Origin: an uncultured euryarchaeote
GTDB taxonomy: Archaea > Thermoplasmatota > Poseidoniia > Poseidoniales > Poseidoniaceae
Assembly: GCA_937894115.1 (NCBI GenBank)
Contig: CALBFP010000179.1
Coordinates: 1 to 40,213, forward strand
Length of the DNA stretch: 40,213 nucleotides
Reading direction: 5' to 3'
Below, in pieces: positions 24,127-31,325 of the stretch; position 1 is the stretch's first letter, and each line of letters starts with the position of its first letter. Both the position numbers and the translations under genes were made by a program. Under the pieces are notes generated by a model, which ran no database searches, was not told the DNA's origin, and saw nothing but the letters and a program-made list of their open reading frames with translations.

Positions 24127-25218
24127 ATGGCAAAGAAAGACACCTACCTCGCACTACTTCGTCGAGGAATCGATGACTCAACCGCACAGCTTCTTGCTGA
24201 TGCGGGCCTCAAAATCGGCGACCTCAAGAAGATTGATGCCGATAAACTGGTTGAGAATTACGGTCTCAAACAAGACATCGCAGAAGGGGTCATCAGCATT
24301 ATTGCCGCAGGACCTCAAAGTCACGGCAAAGAGCGTTTTCTCGCAAAAGTACTTGCTCCAGATCGTAAGCAGGAAAGTCGCATTGAGGAAATGCGCTTCA
24401 AGCGAAAACAGAAAGACGTGCTCAGCGAACTTGCAGAGCAAAAGGAGCGAATCAAACTCGCGAAGGTTACCGCGTTCAAGGACAAGAAACTCATCATGAA
24501 CCGCCTTGGCAAAACCGTTGAATTGATTGTCAAACTGGAAAACAGCCTCGACGATGAAGGAAAAGACGATCAGAAAGTAAAGATTCGAGATCAACTTGAG
24601 ACTCGTGGCCTAGAAGCTGCACGAGACCACGAATTGCTTGAACTTGAAGGGACTCCCCAGGACATTGTTGACTTCCGTCGCAAGCACGTTCCATCCCTCA
24701 TCTTCCATGCCTGTCCTGAGTGCGGGGAGGAAATGGATCCTCGACAGTCCCGTGACATGGATCGAGGTAACGACTATGCTCTCATCTGTTGGGAATGCGA
24801 ACAAAGCTTCACACCATCGCTCAGCGATATGGTCAATCTACGTCTCGAAAACGGGACAAGAATCACCATCGATGTTGACAAACCGCCACGTAATCCTGTT
24901 CCACCTAAACCAGCAAACATGGGCTATGCTGACGTAAATGAGCAACTCCGCAAGGATCTGGAAGCAACGGGTGCAACAGCCGACCTTATCAGTGCAGAGA
25001 TTGAGTCTGCTGGCCTCACCGGCGGATTGATGGACATCAACGACTGGATTGACCAAACCCTTGCAGTCAAGGGTTACATTCAGGCACAGGAAGACCGAGA
25101 AGATTTCATTCTCCGTACCGGTGCTGGTGCAACCAAATTCAACAAGTGGATGAAGAAGGCTGGCCTGTTCTTTAACAAGCAAACAGGCCGCTGGACTCGA
25201 AACAAACCAAGTCGTTGA
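24127..25218 (+). CDS. Unknown protein with HhH-like N-terminus, coiled coil and zinc ribbon
   Basis: 363 aa, not recognised as a named family. Residues 1-60 (LLRRGIDDSTAQLLADAGLK, then KIDADKLVENYGL and ISII) resemble the small helix-hairpin-helix domain at the N-terminus of Rad51/RadA-type proteins. Residues about 75-180 are highly charged and probably coiled coil. A zinc ribbon is formed by HACPECGEEMD (about residue 195) and LICWECEQSF (about 222). Two further helical segments end the protein, the last with WMKKAGLFFNKQTGRWTRN. No membrane segment or signal is present, so it is cytoplasmic and may bind nucleic acid. It starts 76 bp after ksgA; the purine stretch gagaggatgat precedes the ATG. 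The ferredoxin gene follows almost directly. Confidence 0.75.
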   Translation: MAKKDTYLALLRRGIDDSTAQLLADAGLKIGDLKKIDADKLVENYGLKQDIAEGVISIIAAGPQSHGKERFLAKVLAPDRKQESRIEEMRFKRKQKDVLSELAEQKERIKLAKVTAFKDKKLIMNRLGKTVELIVKLENSLDDEGKDDQKVKIRDQLETRGLEAARDHELLELEGTPQDIVDFRRKHVPSLIFHACPECGEEMDPRQSRDMDRGNDYALICWECEQSFTPSLSDMVNLRLENGTRITIDVDKPPRNPVPPKPANMGYADVNEQLRKDLEATGATADLISAEIESAGLTGGLMDINDWIDQTLAVKGYIQAQEDREDFILRTGAGATKFNKWMKKAGLFFNKQTGRWTRNKPSR

Positions 25219-25227
25219 GGTGTTACC

Positions 25228-25524
25228 ATCACTCAGGAAGACGTCATTCGATTCTTCCGAGGGATTCAGTTGCTTGGACAAGTCACCGTTAAGCCGGATA
25301 TACCGCTTGCAAAACTTGCAAAATTGGCAGGTGTTGACATCCCAACCAACTGCACCTCAGGCACATGTGGAACATGCATGATCACGCTGATCAAAGGCGA
25401 CGTACCGCTTCCGGAAACACTTCCTCCAGGTCTTGATGAAGACATGGTTGAGGAGCAAGCACGACTCGGTTGCATTGGATGTCCAATGGGGGACGTTGAC
25501 ATCGACGTGCGCCCTCCCCTTTGA
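25228..25524 (+). CDS. 2Fe-2S ferredoxin, start codon uncertain
   Basis: Plant-type [2Fe-2S] ferredoxin, an electron carrier. The cluster loop is CTSGTCGTC (Cys-x4-Cys-x2-Cys), with the fourth ligand in ARLGCIGCP; one extra Cys sits beside it. The fold opens with VIRFFRGIQLLGQVTVKP and PLAKLAKLAGVDIP. The frame is open back to the upstream stop, but there is no ATG or GTG in it. The first standard initiator, TTG 25270, would delete the first beta strand. ATC 25228 stands six bases behind gaggtg and would give a complete domain beginning ITQEDVIRFF, so I use it provisionally. Partner reductase unknown. It lies between a zinc-ribbon protein and a tiny membrane protein. Confidence 0.82.
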   Translation: MTQEDVIRFFRGIQLLGQVTVKPDIPLAKLAKLAGVDIPTNCTSGTCGTCMITLIKGDVPLPETLPPGLDEDMVEEQARLGCIGCPMGDVDIDVRPPL

Positions 25525-25533
25525 GGTAGTGGA

Positions 25534-25689
25534 ATGTTTGAGGAATGGGGAGCAGTTGAATGGGTACTCCTCGTCATCAACGTTTTAGCCTTGTTCATTG
25601 CTGGACGATTTTTGGTTAACAAACTGAAGAGCAAACTCAAGGAAGTTGAAGACCGACAAGCCTTGCATCGACGGATGAAAAACTCTTGA
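25534..25689 (+). CDS. 51-residue single-helix membrane protein
   Basis: A short gene that fills the gap between the ferredoxin and xseA. The ATG at 25534 follows gaggtagtgga. The product begins MFEEWGAVEWVLLVINVLAL, continues with FIAGRFLVNK as one transmembrane helix (about residues 8-28), then a charged helix (KLKSKLKEVEDRQALHRRMK) likely to lie in the cytoplasm, possibly as a coiled coil. Function unknown. The 9-bp gap to the ferredoxin stop, and a stop that just touches an alternative TTG start of xseA, suggest a real operon member. Confidence 0.6.
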   Translation: MFEEWGAVEWVLLVINVLALFIAGRFLVNKLKSKLKEVEDRQALHRRMKNS

Positions 25690-25724
25690 GTTGGGTTCAA
25701 GAACCTTCGACAACAAGCATTTGC

Positions 25725-26966
25725 ATGGGCGAAAATGAACCAACCCCCGTTGGCAAATTTGTCCAATCATTGCGCGCCCGTATACGGTCAGACAATCGCA
25801 ACCAACATTGTCTGTTGAAGGGAGAAATCAGTCAATGGAAACCCTATCCTTCTGGACACACGTACTTTACTTTACGCGATGATGGAGGTCAAATCAGTGC
25901 AGTCATTTGGAAAGGGAGGTGTCGAATTCCATCTGGAATTAAAGACGGCCAAGAAGTTCTTGTCATCGGGAGTGTCGATCTGTATCCGGCTCGTGGTCAA
26001 GTGCAAATTGTTGTTGAACGAATAGAACCCATTCAGAAAATCGGTTCGTTGGAACAACAAAAACAGAAGCTTTTGCTCCAATTGCGACAAGAAGGTGTGC
26101 TCGATCGACCAAGGAAATCCCTCCCCACATTTCCAAAACATCTCGTTATCGTAACTGGAAAGGGTTCTGCTGCATTAGCAGACATGCTCCAATTGTCTCA
26201 ATCGCGGTGGCCTGGTATTCGGACAACGGTAATCGGCGTTACCGTTCAAGGCGACCGAGCGGTTGAGGAAATCGTTCGGGGACTTGCCGTTGCTCGTATG
26301 CTCAATCGCGAAAGCGTTGCAACGTCGCTCTCAGTCCCACCATGTGATGCCGTTATCGTAGGACGTGGAGGTGGGTCACCCGAGGATTTGTGGGCATTCA
26401 ATCTTGAACCCGTAGCACGTGCTATTGCTGCAATGCCAATGCCTGTTGTTTCCGCCGTCGGTCACGAATCCGATGTACTCGTTAGCGATCTGGTTGCCGA
26501 TGTTCGGGCATCGACGCCAAGTCATGCAGTGGAATGTTGTGTGCCCTTGGTCGATGATCTTCTTGCCTATCTTTTGGATTGTGAAGACCGGATGATGCAA
26601 GGTTCGCTACGGCAACTGAGTGATTCACGTCAACAATTGGAGCAACTCAGACTCCGCTTACAGCTCGCCCCACAAAAAGGAGTTTCACTAGCGGTTCGTC
26701 ACCTTGAACGTCTTGGCAATGACCTCCATCAGAGAACAAGCGCTGTGCTTCAAAGTCACAAACAACAATTGGCTGTGCTTGCAAGTGCATTGCAACTGTC
26801 TCATCCAAAGCGCGTCCTTGAACGCGGTTATTTGATGGGAGTTGATGACGACGGCAAGGTCATTTCCAGTGTCTCTGAATTGAACGAGGGACAAAGCGTA
26901 TCGCTCCAGTTTGCAGATGGTGAAGCACATGCAAACATCGAGAACATAAAACAAAACGAGGAATGA
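25725..26966 (+). CDS. xseA: Exodeoxyribonuclease VII large subunit
   Basis: Catalytic subunit of exonuclease VII, which degrades single-stranded DNA from both ends to oligonucleotides. The product has 413 aa. An N-terminal OB fold carries LLKGEISQWKPYPSGHTYFT, then LRDDGGQISAVIWKG and RGQVQIVVERIEP. The catalytic domain has KSLPTFPKHLVIVTGKGSAA, VGRGGGSPEDLWAFNLEPVA and VSAVGHESDVLVSDLVADVR, all strongly conserved. RASTPSHAVE follows, and then a long coiled coil (about residues 270-370) of the kind that binds the small subunit. It ends LERGYLMGVDDDGKVI. ATG 25725 is preferred; TTG 25686 is in frame. It is a bacterial-type enzyme, uncommon in archaea. xseB follows after 3 bp. Confidence 0.95.
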   Translation: MGENEPTPVGKFVQSLRARIRSDNRNQHCLLKGEISQWKPYPSGHTYFTLRDDGGQISAVIWKGRCRIPSGIKDGQEVLVIGSVDLYPARGQVQIVVERIEPIQKIGSLEQQKQKLLLQLRQEGVLDRPRKSLPTFPKHLVIVTGKGSAALADMLQLSQSRWPGIRTTVIGVTVQGDRAVEEIVRGLAVARMLNRESVATSLSVPPCDAVIVGRGGGSPEDLWAFNLEPVARAIAAMPMPVVSAVGHESDVLVSDLVADVRASTPSHAVECCVPLVDDLLAYLLDCEDRMMQGSLRQLSDSRQQLEQLRLRLQLAPQKGVSLAVRHLERLGNDLHQRTSAVLQSHKQQLAVLASALQLSHPKRVLERGYLMGVDDDGKVISSVSELNEGQSVSLQFADGEAHANIENIKQNEE

Positions 26967-26969
26967 AAC

Positions 26970-27191
26970 ATGACTGAAGAAACCTACACCGATGCATTAC
27001 GACGTTTGGAAGCAATTGTTGCCGAATTGGAACGAGGAGGGATGGATTTGGAAACCACCCTTAACCGATTTGAAGAGGGTTCAAAATTACTTGAACGGTG
27101 TCAGGCTGAATTGAAAGAAGCTGAAGGACGCCTTGAGAATTTACGCCTTCCCGATGCTGAAGCTGCAGTTAAGCGTGCGACTCAGGATTGA
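26970..27191 (+). CDS. xseB: Exodeoxyribonuclease VII small subunit
   Basis: A 73-aa helical hairpin that coats the coiled coil of XseA. The family pattern is complete: YTDALRRLEAIVAELERGGM, LETTLNRFEEGSKLLERCQ and LKEAEGRLENL. It starts 3 bp after the xseA stop, so subunits are made from one message. It is convergent with the membrane-protein gene on the other strand, 22 bp away. Confidence 0.94.
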   Translation: MTEETYTDALRRLEAIVAELERGGMDLETTLNRFEEGSKLLERCQAELKEAEGRLENLRLPDAEAAVKRATQD

Positions 27192-27213
27192 GAACCTTCG
27201 TACAACTACAAGC

Positions 27214-28053
27214 TTATCCGATTGTCAAATCGTTCGTTGATGCTTGACGCCACTGGAGATAGTAATACGCAGGAAGAGTCCAGCCAATTATGCAAGCAAG
27301 CCAAGTTACAACAGAGCCGATTGCGGGTCCGAGCAGTGGAAACAGGACGATGGCTAAAATTGCGAATACGCCGACACTTGCCCCGCCTAACATCATAGGA
27401 CCAGCAGCGCCTTGAGGAACGTCTCGTCCTTGCGCGAGCCACAATGCAATCATCGATGTCAAAAAGATTGCAGGGAAGGTGCTGATCAATCCTGAAATGA
27501 ATGGATAGGACAAGCCAGCAAACCACACTGCAATTCCTATGGCAAGTGCAGCAGCAAAACCTCGTAGTGCAAGAACAAACGGACGTACCGGTTGGCTACC
27601 TTTGGGTGCCGGACGAGAGGTCCACGTCGTCCAAACGCCAAGAACGATCAACAACACCAACACACTTAATCCATAACCGATTGGATGGAGTCCAAAGGAC
27701 TGAACCTCACTCGAAACAAAGAGGCTCAAACCACCCATCACTGCCCACGCAATAAGTGATAACATCGTCGTCCCAAACAACGACAAGCCATACCGCTGCG
27801 GAGCGTACATCCAAATCAGGAGAAAGACGGCATTCACCATCATCCCGAGAGGTACAATCGACATCGATTGAGCAAACTCCGATTGATTGGAGAGACTGTA
27901 CATTCCATATGCTGCAGGCACAATTGTGGTTGGTATCGTTGCGAGGACACCGCCTGTGCGGCCTCCATATCGTTCGATGGCTACGGTCACCAATATTGCA
28001 ACCATTCCCGCAAACAACGCAGAAAGAAGAATCGACGAGATCAACATGCTCAT
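27214..28053 (-). CDS. Multipass membrane protein of unknown function
   Basis: 279 aa with about eight hydrophobic helices. Two halves look related: ERYGGRTGGVLATIPTTIVP near residue 28, and a similar FISGLISTFPAIFLTSMIAL near residue 185. Such small-residue-rich re-entrant patterns are common in transporters, but I do not recognise the family. A weakly charged linker (SRPAPKGSQPVRP, about 146-158) separates the halves. Its ATG overlaps the stop of the histone-fold-like gene (ATGA), so the two are likely translated together; no functional link is evident. Confidence 0.72.
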   Translation of the reverse strand: MSMLISSILLSALFAGMVAILVTVAIERYGGRTGGVLATIPTTIVPAAYGMYSLSNQSEFAQSMSIVPLGMMVNAVFLLIWMYAPQRYGLSLFGTTMLSLIAWAVMGGLSLFVSSEVQSFGLHPIGYGLSVLVLLIVLGVWTTWTSRPAPKGSQPVRPFVLALRGFAAALAIGIAVWFAGLSYPFISGLISTFPAIFLTSMIALWLAQGRDVPQGAAGPMMLGGASVGVFAILAIVLFPLLGPAIGSVVTWLACIIGWTLPAYYYLQWRQASTNDLTIG

Positions 28054-28838
28054 TCAAACGGATCGATGTGAACGATTTGTTCAATGTCGATGCGTGAATA
28101 TCCACGTTCTCGAGCATTGTCTGCTGCTTTGATGAGCATACGACGAATCCACCCAAATGCCATCAGAGCGCTCAACCTGTTGACAGAATCGATAAAAAAC
28201 ATCGGGTCACGACCTAGGTTCGCATGTTGACGAATATCGGATTCAAGTTCTGAGACCATGTCGCCATAGGTGAGCAACAAATCCTCTGCTGCTTCATCCG
28301 TAATCGCCATTTTTGCATGCGTTCTTGACATTGATTTGACATGAGTCACCGTGATTATTCCTCCACCTTGCACCTCAACGCCTGCTTCTTCACCATGCTC
28401 TGCTTGCTCTTCGTCCGATGTTGAAGACCCTTTTCCAATCGATGCTAGGGCAATTTGAAGGTGTCGTGGCTTAATTGTTGAAACGCGATCCCGACTCGCA
28501 GCCTCTTCACAATGACGTATCAACCGAGCAAGGAATTTTTCAAGATGCTCAATTCCTCCTTGAACGGCAGCTGAACCTACCGATTCAACGTGTTCGATTC
28601 GGTCGATCATCAATTCTCGAGTTCGATTGTAATTCAATCGCGTTCGCTGCGCATCATCAAGCGTTTTTCGTTCCGCATCGTTCTCCAAGGTTGCTGCCTC
28701 CATCACAGGGACAAGTCGGTCCAATTCCTCACATACCAACGTCACAAGATCCTGCTTTACTGCACCAGATATTCGCATTGACGTGTACGTGGACGCTACA
28801 GATCCAATGTGACTTGATGCGTAAGGCTTTGCGGGCAT
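28050..28838 (-). CDS. Protein with histone-fold-like segments, function unknown
   Basis: 262 aa, soluble and mainly helical. Three segments resemble the second helix, loop and third helix of archaeal histones. The first is LVTLVCEELDRLVPVMEAA, then RKTLDDAQRTRL (about residues 31-68). The best is EKFLARLIRHCEEAASRDRV, then STIKPRHLQIAL (100-131), comparable to the A-x-x-AGRKTI-x-x-x-D-I-x-x-A pattern of HMf histones. The third is LSALMAFGWIRRMLIKAADN, then RGYSRIDIEQIV (222-256). An acidic, low-complexity linker (about 135-157) divides the protein. I infer a DNA-binding or histone-like scaffold, but no characterised family was recognised and helical proteins can mimic this pattern. It is 49 bp downstream of the M24 gene and overlaps the next membrane-protein gene by 4 bp. 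Confidence 0.65.
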   Translation of the reverse strand: MPAKPYASSHIGSVASTYTSMRISGAVKQDLVTLVCEELDRLVPVMEAATLENDAERKTLDDAQRTRLNYNRTRELMIDRIEHVESVGSAAVQGGIEHLEKFLARLIRHCEEAASRDRVSTIKPRHLQIALASIGKGSSTSDEEQAEHGEEAGVEVQGGGIITVTHVKSMSRTHAKMAITDEAAEDLLLTYGDMVSELESDIRQHANLGRDPMFFIDSVNRLSALMAFGWIRRMLIKAADNARERGYSRIDIEQIVHIDPFE

Positions 28839-28887
28839 AGGACACGCTCACATTCCACCTCTTTGAACGCACCGAGGTGTTTTGTTC

Positions 28888-30144
28888 CTACCATTCTGTA
28901 AGCCACGGCCAGGCGCCGTCAGATGTCACAGGGCGCAAACCATCCTCTTCACGAATCCACGTGTCTTCCGACCCAATGCTTCCTTCTTCATAGACCAATT
29001 TAGGTTCAATTGCCATTACTCCACCGAGAGGTAGAGGATGGTCAAATCCAGCCGCAACAACAGGAGATTCATCAAGTTGCAATCCCACAGAGTGACCGAG
29101 AAATTTCGATTGGTTTGGTTGCTTGCCCATAAGATGTTCTTCATAACCCATTTCATGGGCAAGACTCTGCCCCTTTTCCCATGCTTCACTGCACAAACCG
29201 CCACGATCAAGCACATCAACAACCCGTTCCTTGACCGTGAGCATGTCTTCAAGCCGTTGATGCCATTGCTTTGATAATGAACCGAGTGAAAACATTCGCG
29301 TCATATCGACGACATAACCTCGGTGAACATGAACGAGGTCTACAAGAACGGGTTCGTTTGGCTTGATTTTCTTAAATCCAGAACCCATCCCTGCCAGTGG
29401 ATGTGGTCCCACTCCTCCCACTGCGGAGTCAAAGAACGAGGGCACACCACCTGCACGACCGGATACAATTACAGCACGATTGCACTGCAAAGGAAATCGA
29501 CGCATCTGAACCTGCCCTCCAAAACCTTCGCTTCGACTAATGGCCTCCGCAGCAGCAACGAGTTCAAGTTCGGATACTCCATCCCCGCCAAGCCGAGATA
29601 CGGCGTCAAACATTCGGTATTGCACTTCAGCAGCGTAAGCCATCTGTTCTTTTTCCCACGAAGATTTGATTTCCCTTAATCCGTGAACAATGCCAGTAAC
29701 ATCCTTGCATTCCCCAAGCGATGAAAGAGCTGATGCGAATCGCTTTGCAAAAGAGAAAGGTAAGGATTGAAGTTGCAATCCTGGTGCAGCAGAGACGCCT
29801 CGTGCACGCAACACATCTGCGAAGTGACGAAGACGAGGAAAAGGTTCGACCTCAAACGGCGCATCGTCACCTCCTGCCTCGTATTGCGCCCGTTCAAGTG
29901 AACGTCGAACGAAAAACACAGGACCGTCTCCTTCCAAACCCTCTGCGGGAACGAACAACGAACCGTCTTGTCGCCCTCCAGCAAAATAGTACAAATCGAT
30001 GGGGTGTTGAATCAGAGCACCTGGTATTTCTGCCGTACGCAGCGCTTGTGCAAATCGATTCAGACGAGATTCGAGCTCAGAAACTGGAACACGCCAATCC
30101 TCGCCCTCAGGTCCAGAGAGAACAGTCGTATCCCAATCGCCCAT
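28888..30144 (-). CDS. M24-family metallopeptidase (Xaa-Pro aminopeptidase-like)
   Basis: 418 aa, cytoplasmic pita-bread-fold peptidase. The N-terminal creatinase-like domain (about residues 20-160) includes GALIQHPIDLYYFAGGRQDG. The catalytic domain has the five dimetal ligands: Asp in PVLVDLVHVH, Asp in YVVDMTRMFS, His in FLGHSVGLQLDE, Glu in MAIEPKLVYEE and Glu in GSEDTWIREEDG. Members cleave N-terminal residues preceding proline, or related dipeptides; exact specificity is not readable. It lies 49 bp after the methyltransferase gene and 49 bp before the histone-fold-like gene on the same strand. Confidence 0.9.
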   Translation of the reverse strand: MGDWDTTVLSGPEGEDWRVPVSELESRLNRFAQALRTAEIPGALIQHPIDLYYFAGGRQDGSLFVPAEGLEGDGPVFFVRRSLERAQYEAGGDDAPFEVEPFPRLRHFADVLRARGVSAAPGLQLQSLPFSFAKRFASALSSLGECKDVTGIVHGLREIKSSWEKEQMAYAAEVQYRMFDAVSRLGGDGVSELELVAAAEAISRSEGFGGQVQMRRFPLQCNRAVIVSGRAGGVPSFFDSAVGGVGPHPLAGMGSGFKKIKPNEPVLVDLVHVHRGYVVDMTRMFSLGSLSKQWHQRLEDMLTVKERVVDVLDRGGLCSEAWEKGQSLAHEMGYEEHLMGKQPNQSKFLGHSVGLQLDESPVVAAGFDHPLPLGGVMAIEPKLVYEEGSIGSEDTWIREEDGLRPVTSDGAWPWLTEW

Positions 30145-30193
30145 GCTTAACCTCCTGCGTCGTTATTGAAAATCACTGCGCCTGTGTCAGACA

Positions 30194-31153
30194 TTAGGCC
30201 ACGGGTTTTGATTCAGGCACCTCAAATACAGGAGTTTGCTTGAGTCGTTCCTCTGCTATCTGACAGTACTCGGATGACAAATCAACGCCGATGTACCTTC
30301 TTCCTGTTTGTTTGGCTGCAACACATGTTGTTCCTGAACCATTGAACGGATCGAGGACAACATCACCTGCAAATGTGTACAATTCAATACATCTTCTTGG
30401 CAGTTCGACCGGAAATGGTGCAGGGTGGTTCACTCGGCTTGCGCGTTCAGTTGCAAACCTCCAAATCGACTTGGTGTGATCGATGAATTCTTGTTTGTCA
30501 ATCGTATCAATTCGACCACCATCGCGCTCGGTTTTTGAACGAGGCATCTTGTAATCGCCTTTCGAAAACACGAGCAAGTATTCGTGAATGTCTCGCAAAC
30601 AAGGGTTTGAAGCGCTTTGGAACGAGCCCCAAGCGCAGGATGAGCCAGCACTTGCCGATTTGTCCCAGATGATTTCCCCACGCATTAGGAAACCAAGACT
30701 GAGCATGATGTTGTTGATGTGGGTTGAGAGTGGAATGTAGGGTTTGCGCCCAAGGTTTGCAACGTTAACAACCATACGTCCTCCAGGTGAAAGTACCCGA
30801 TAGCATTCAGAGAAAACCTGCGCAATCATCGACAAATATTCTTGCAACGACAAATCCTCATCGTACGATTTTGAAGCGTTGTATGGAGGTGATGTGACAA
30901 CCAACTGTATGCAATTATCAGGAAGGGAAAGTTTTCGAGCGTCTTGGGTGAGAATGATGTTTTCAAATTCAGTGGGCAGTTTTTGTACCGACCCAACATC
31001 TCGACTGGATGCGAGATCTGCATTCATCCGACTGTTGTAGTACATGGATGCATCGTGGCTTTCTCGCTTGGAAACACCAAACGCAGACGTTGCTGTATTG
31101 GCGCGCTTTCGGGCACCTCCTAGCGATGATTTGTCGCCGGGTGGATTTGCCAT
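30194..31153 (-). CDS. Site-specific DNA methyltransferase (beta-class, N4-cytosine or N6-adenine)
   Basis: SAM-dependent amino-group DNA methyltransferase. The catalytic motif IV, VVTSPPYNASKSY, precedes the SAM-binding motif DPFNGSGTTCVAAKQTGRRY near the C-terminus. That motif order marks the beta class, and TSPPY is common among N4-cytosine enzymes. The region between (about residues 150-235) would hold target recognition. The first 60 residues are Ser/Arg-rich and poorly conserved-looking, so the start is uncertain: ATG 31153 is used, GTG 31183 is possible, and a later Met could serve. No restriction endonuclease lies on either side, so it appears to be a solitary methylase. Its target cannot be read from sequence. 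Confidence 0.88.
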   Translation of the reverse strand: MANPPGDKSSLGGARKRANTATSAFGVSKRESHDASMYYNSRMNADLASSRDVGSVQKLPTEFENIILTQDARKLSLPDNCIQLVVTSPPYNASKSYDEDLSLQEYLSMIAQVFSECYRVLSPGGRMVVNVANLGRKPYIPLSTHINNIMLSLGFLMRGEIIWDKSASAGSSCAWGSFQSASNPCLRDIHEYLLVFSKGDYKMPRSKTERDGGRIDTIDKQEFIDHTKSIWRFATERASRVNHPAPFPVELPRRCIELYTFAGDVVLDPFNGSGTTCVAAKQTGRRYIGVDLSSEYCQIAEERLKQTPVFEVPESKPVA

Positions 31154-31325
31154 AGAATCCAACAATGTTGCTTGCCTTATCACTTTTCGCGCTTCAAACG
31201 TGCCTCCCGCGATTGTTTTGGCACCCTTCTGAAATAACCAAACGCTCCGCTTTCATGTAAGGTTCGAACGAATCGGACGAATGGCAACAACAGCAATCAA
31301 AAACTTCCTTCATCTGGAAAGAACA

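Noticed and set aside
24047-24499. Plus-strand frame overlapping the start of the zinc-ribbon protein gene
   Set aside because: The composition is unlike a protein, and the overlapping frame has domain-like motifs and normal codon use.
27214-31153. Methyltransferase, peptidase, histone-fold-like and membrane genes considered as a defence island
   Set aside because: No nuclease, helicase, toxin or mobile-element gene is present, and the peptidase looks like a housekeeping M24 enzyme.
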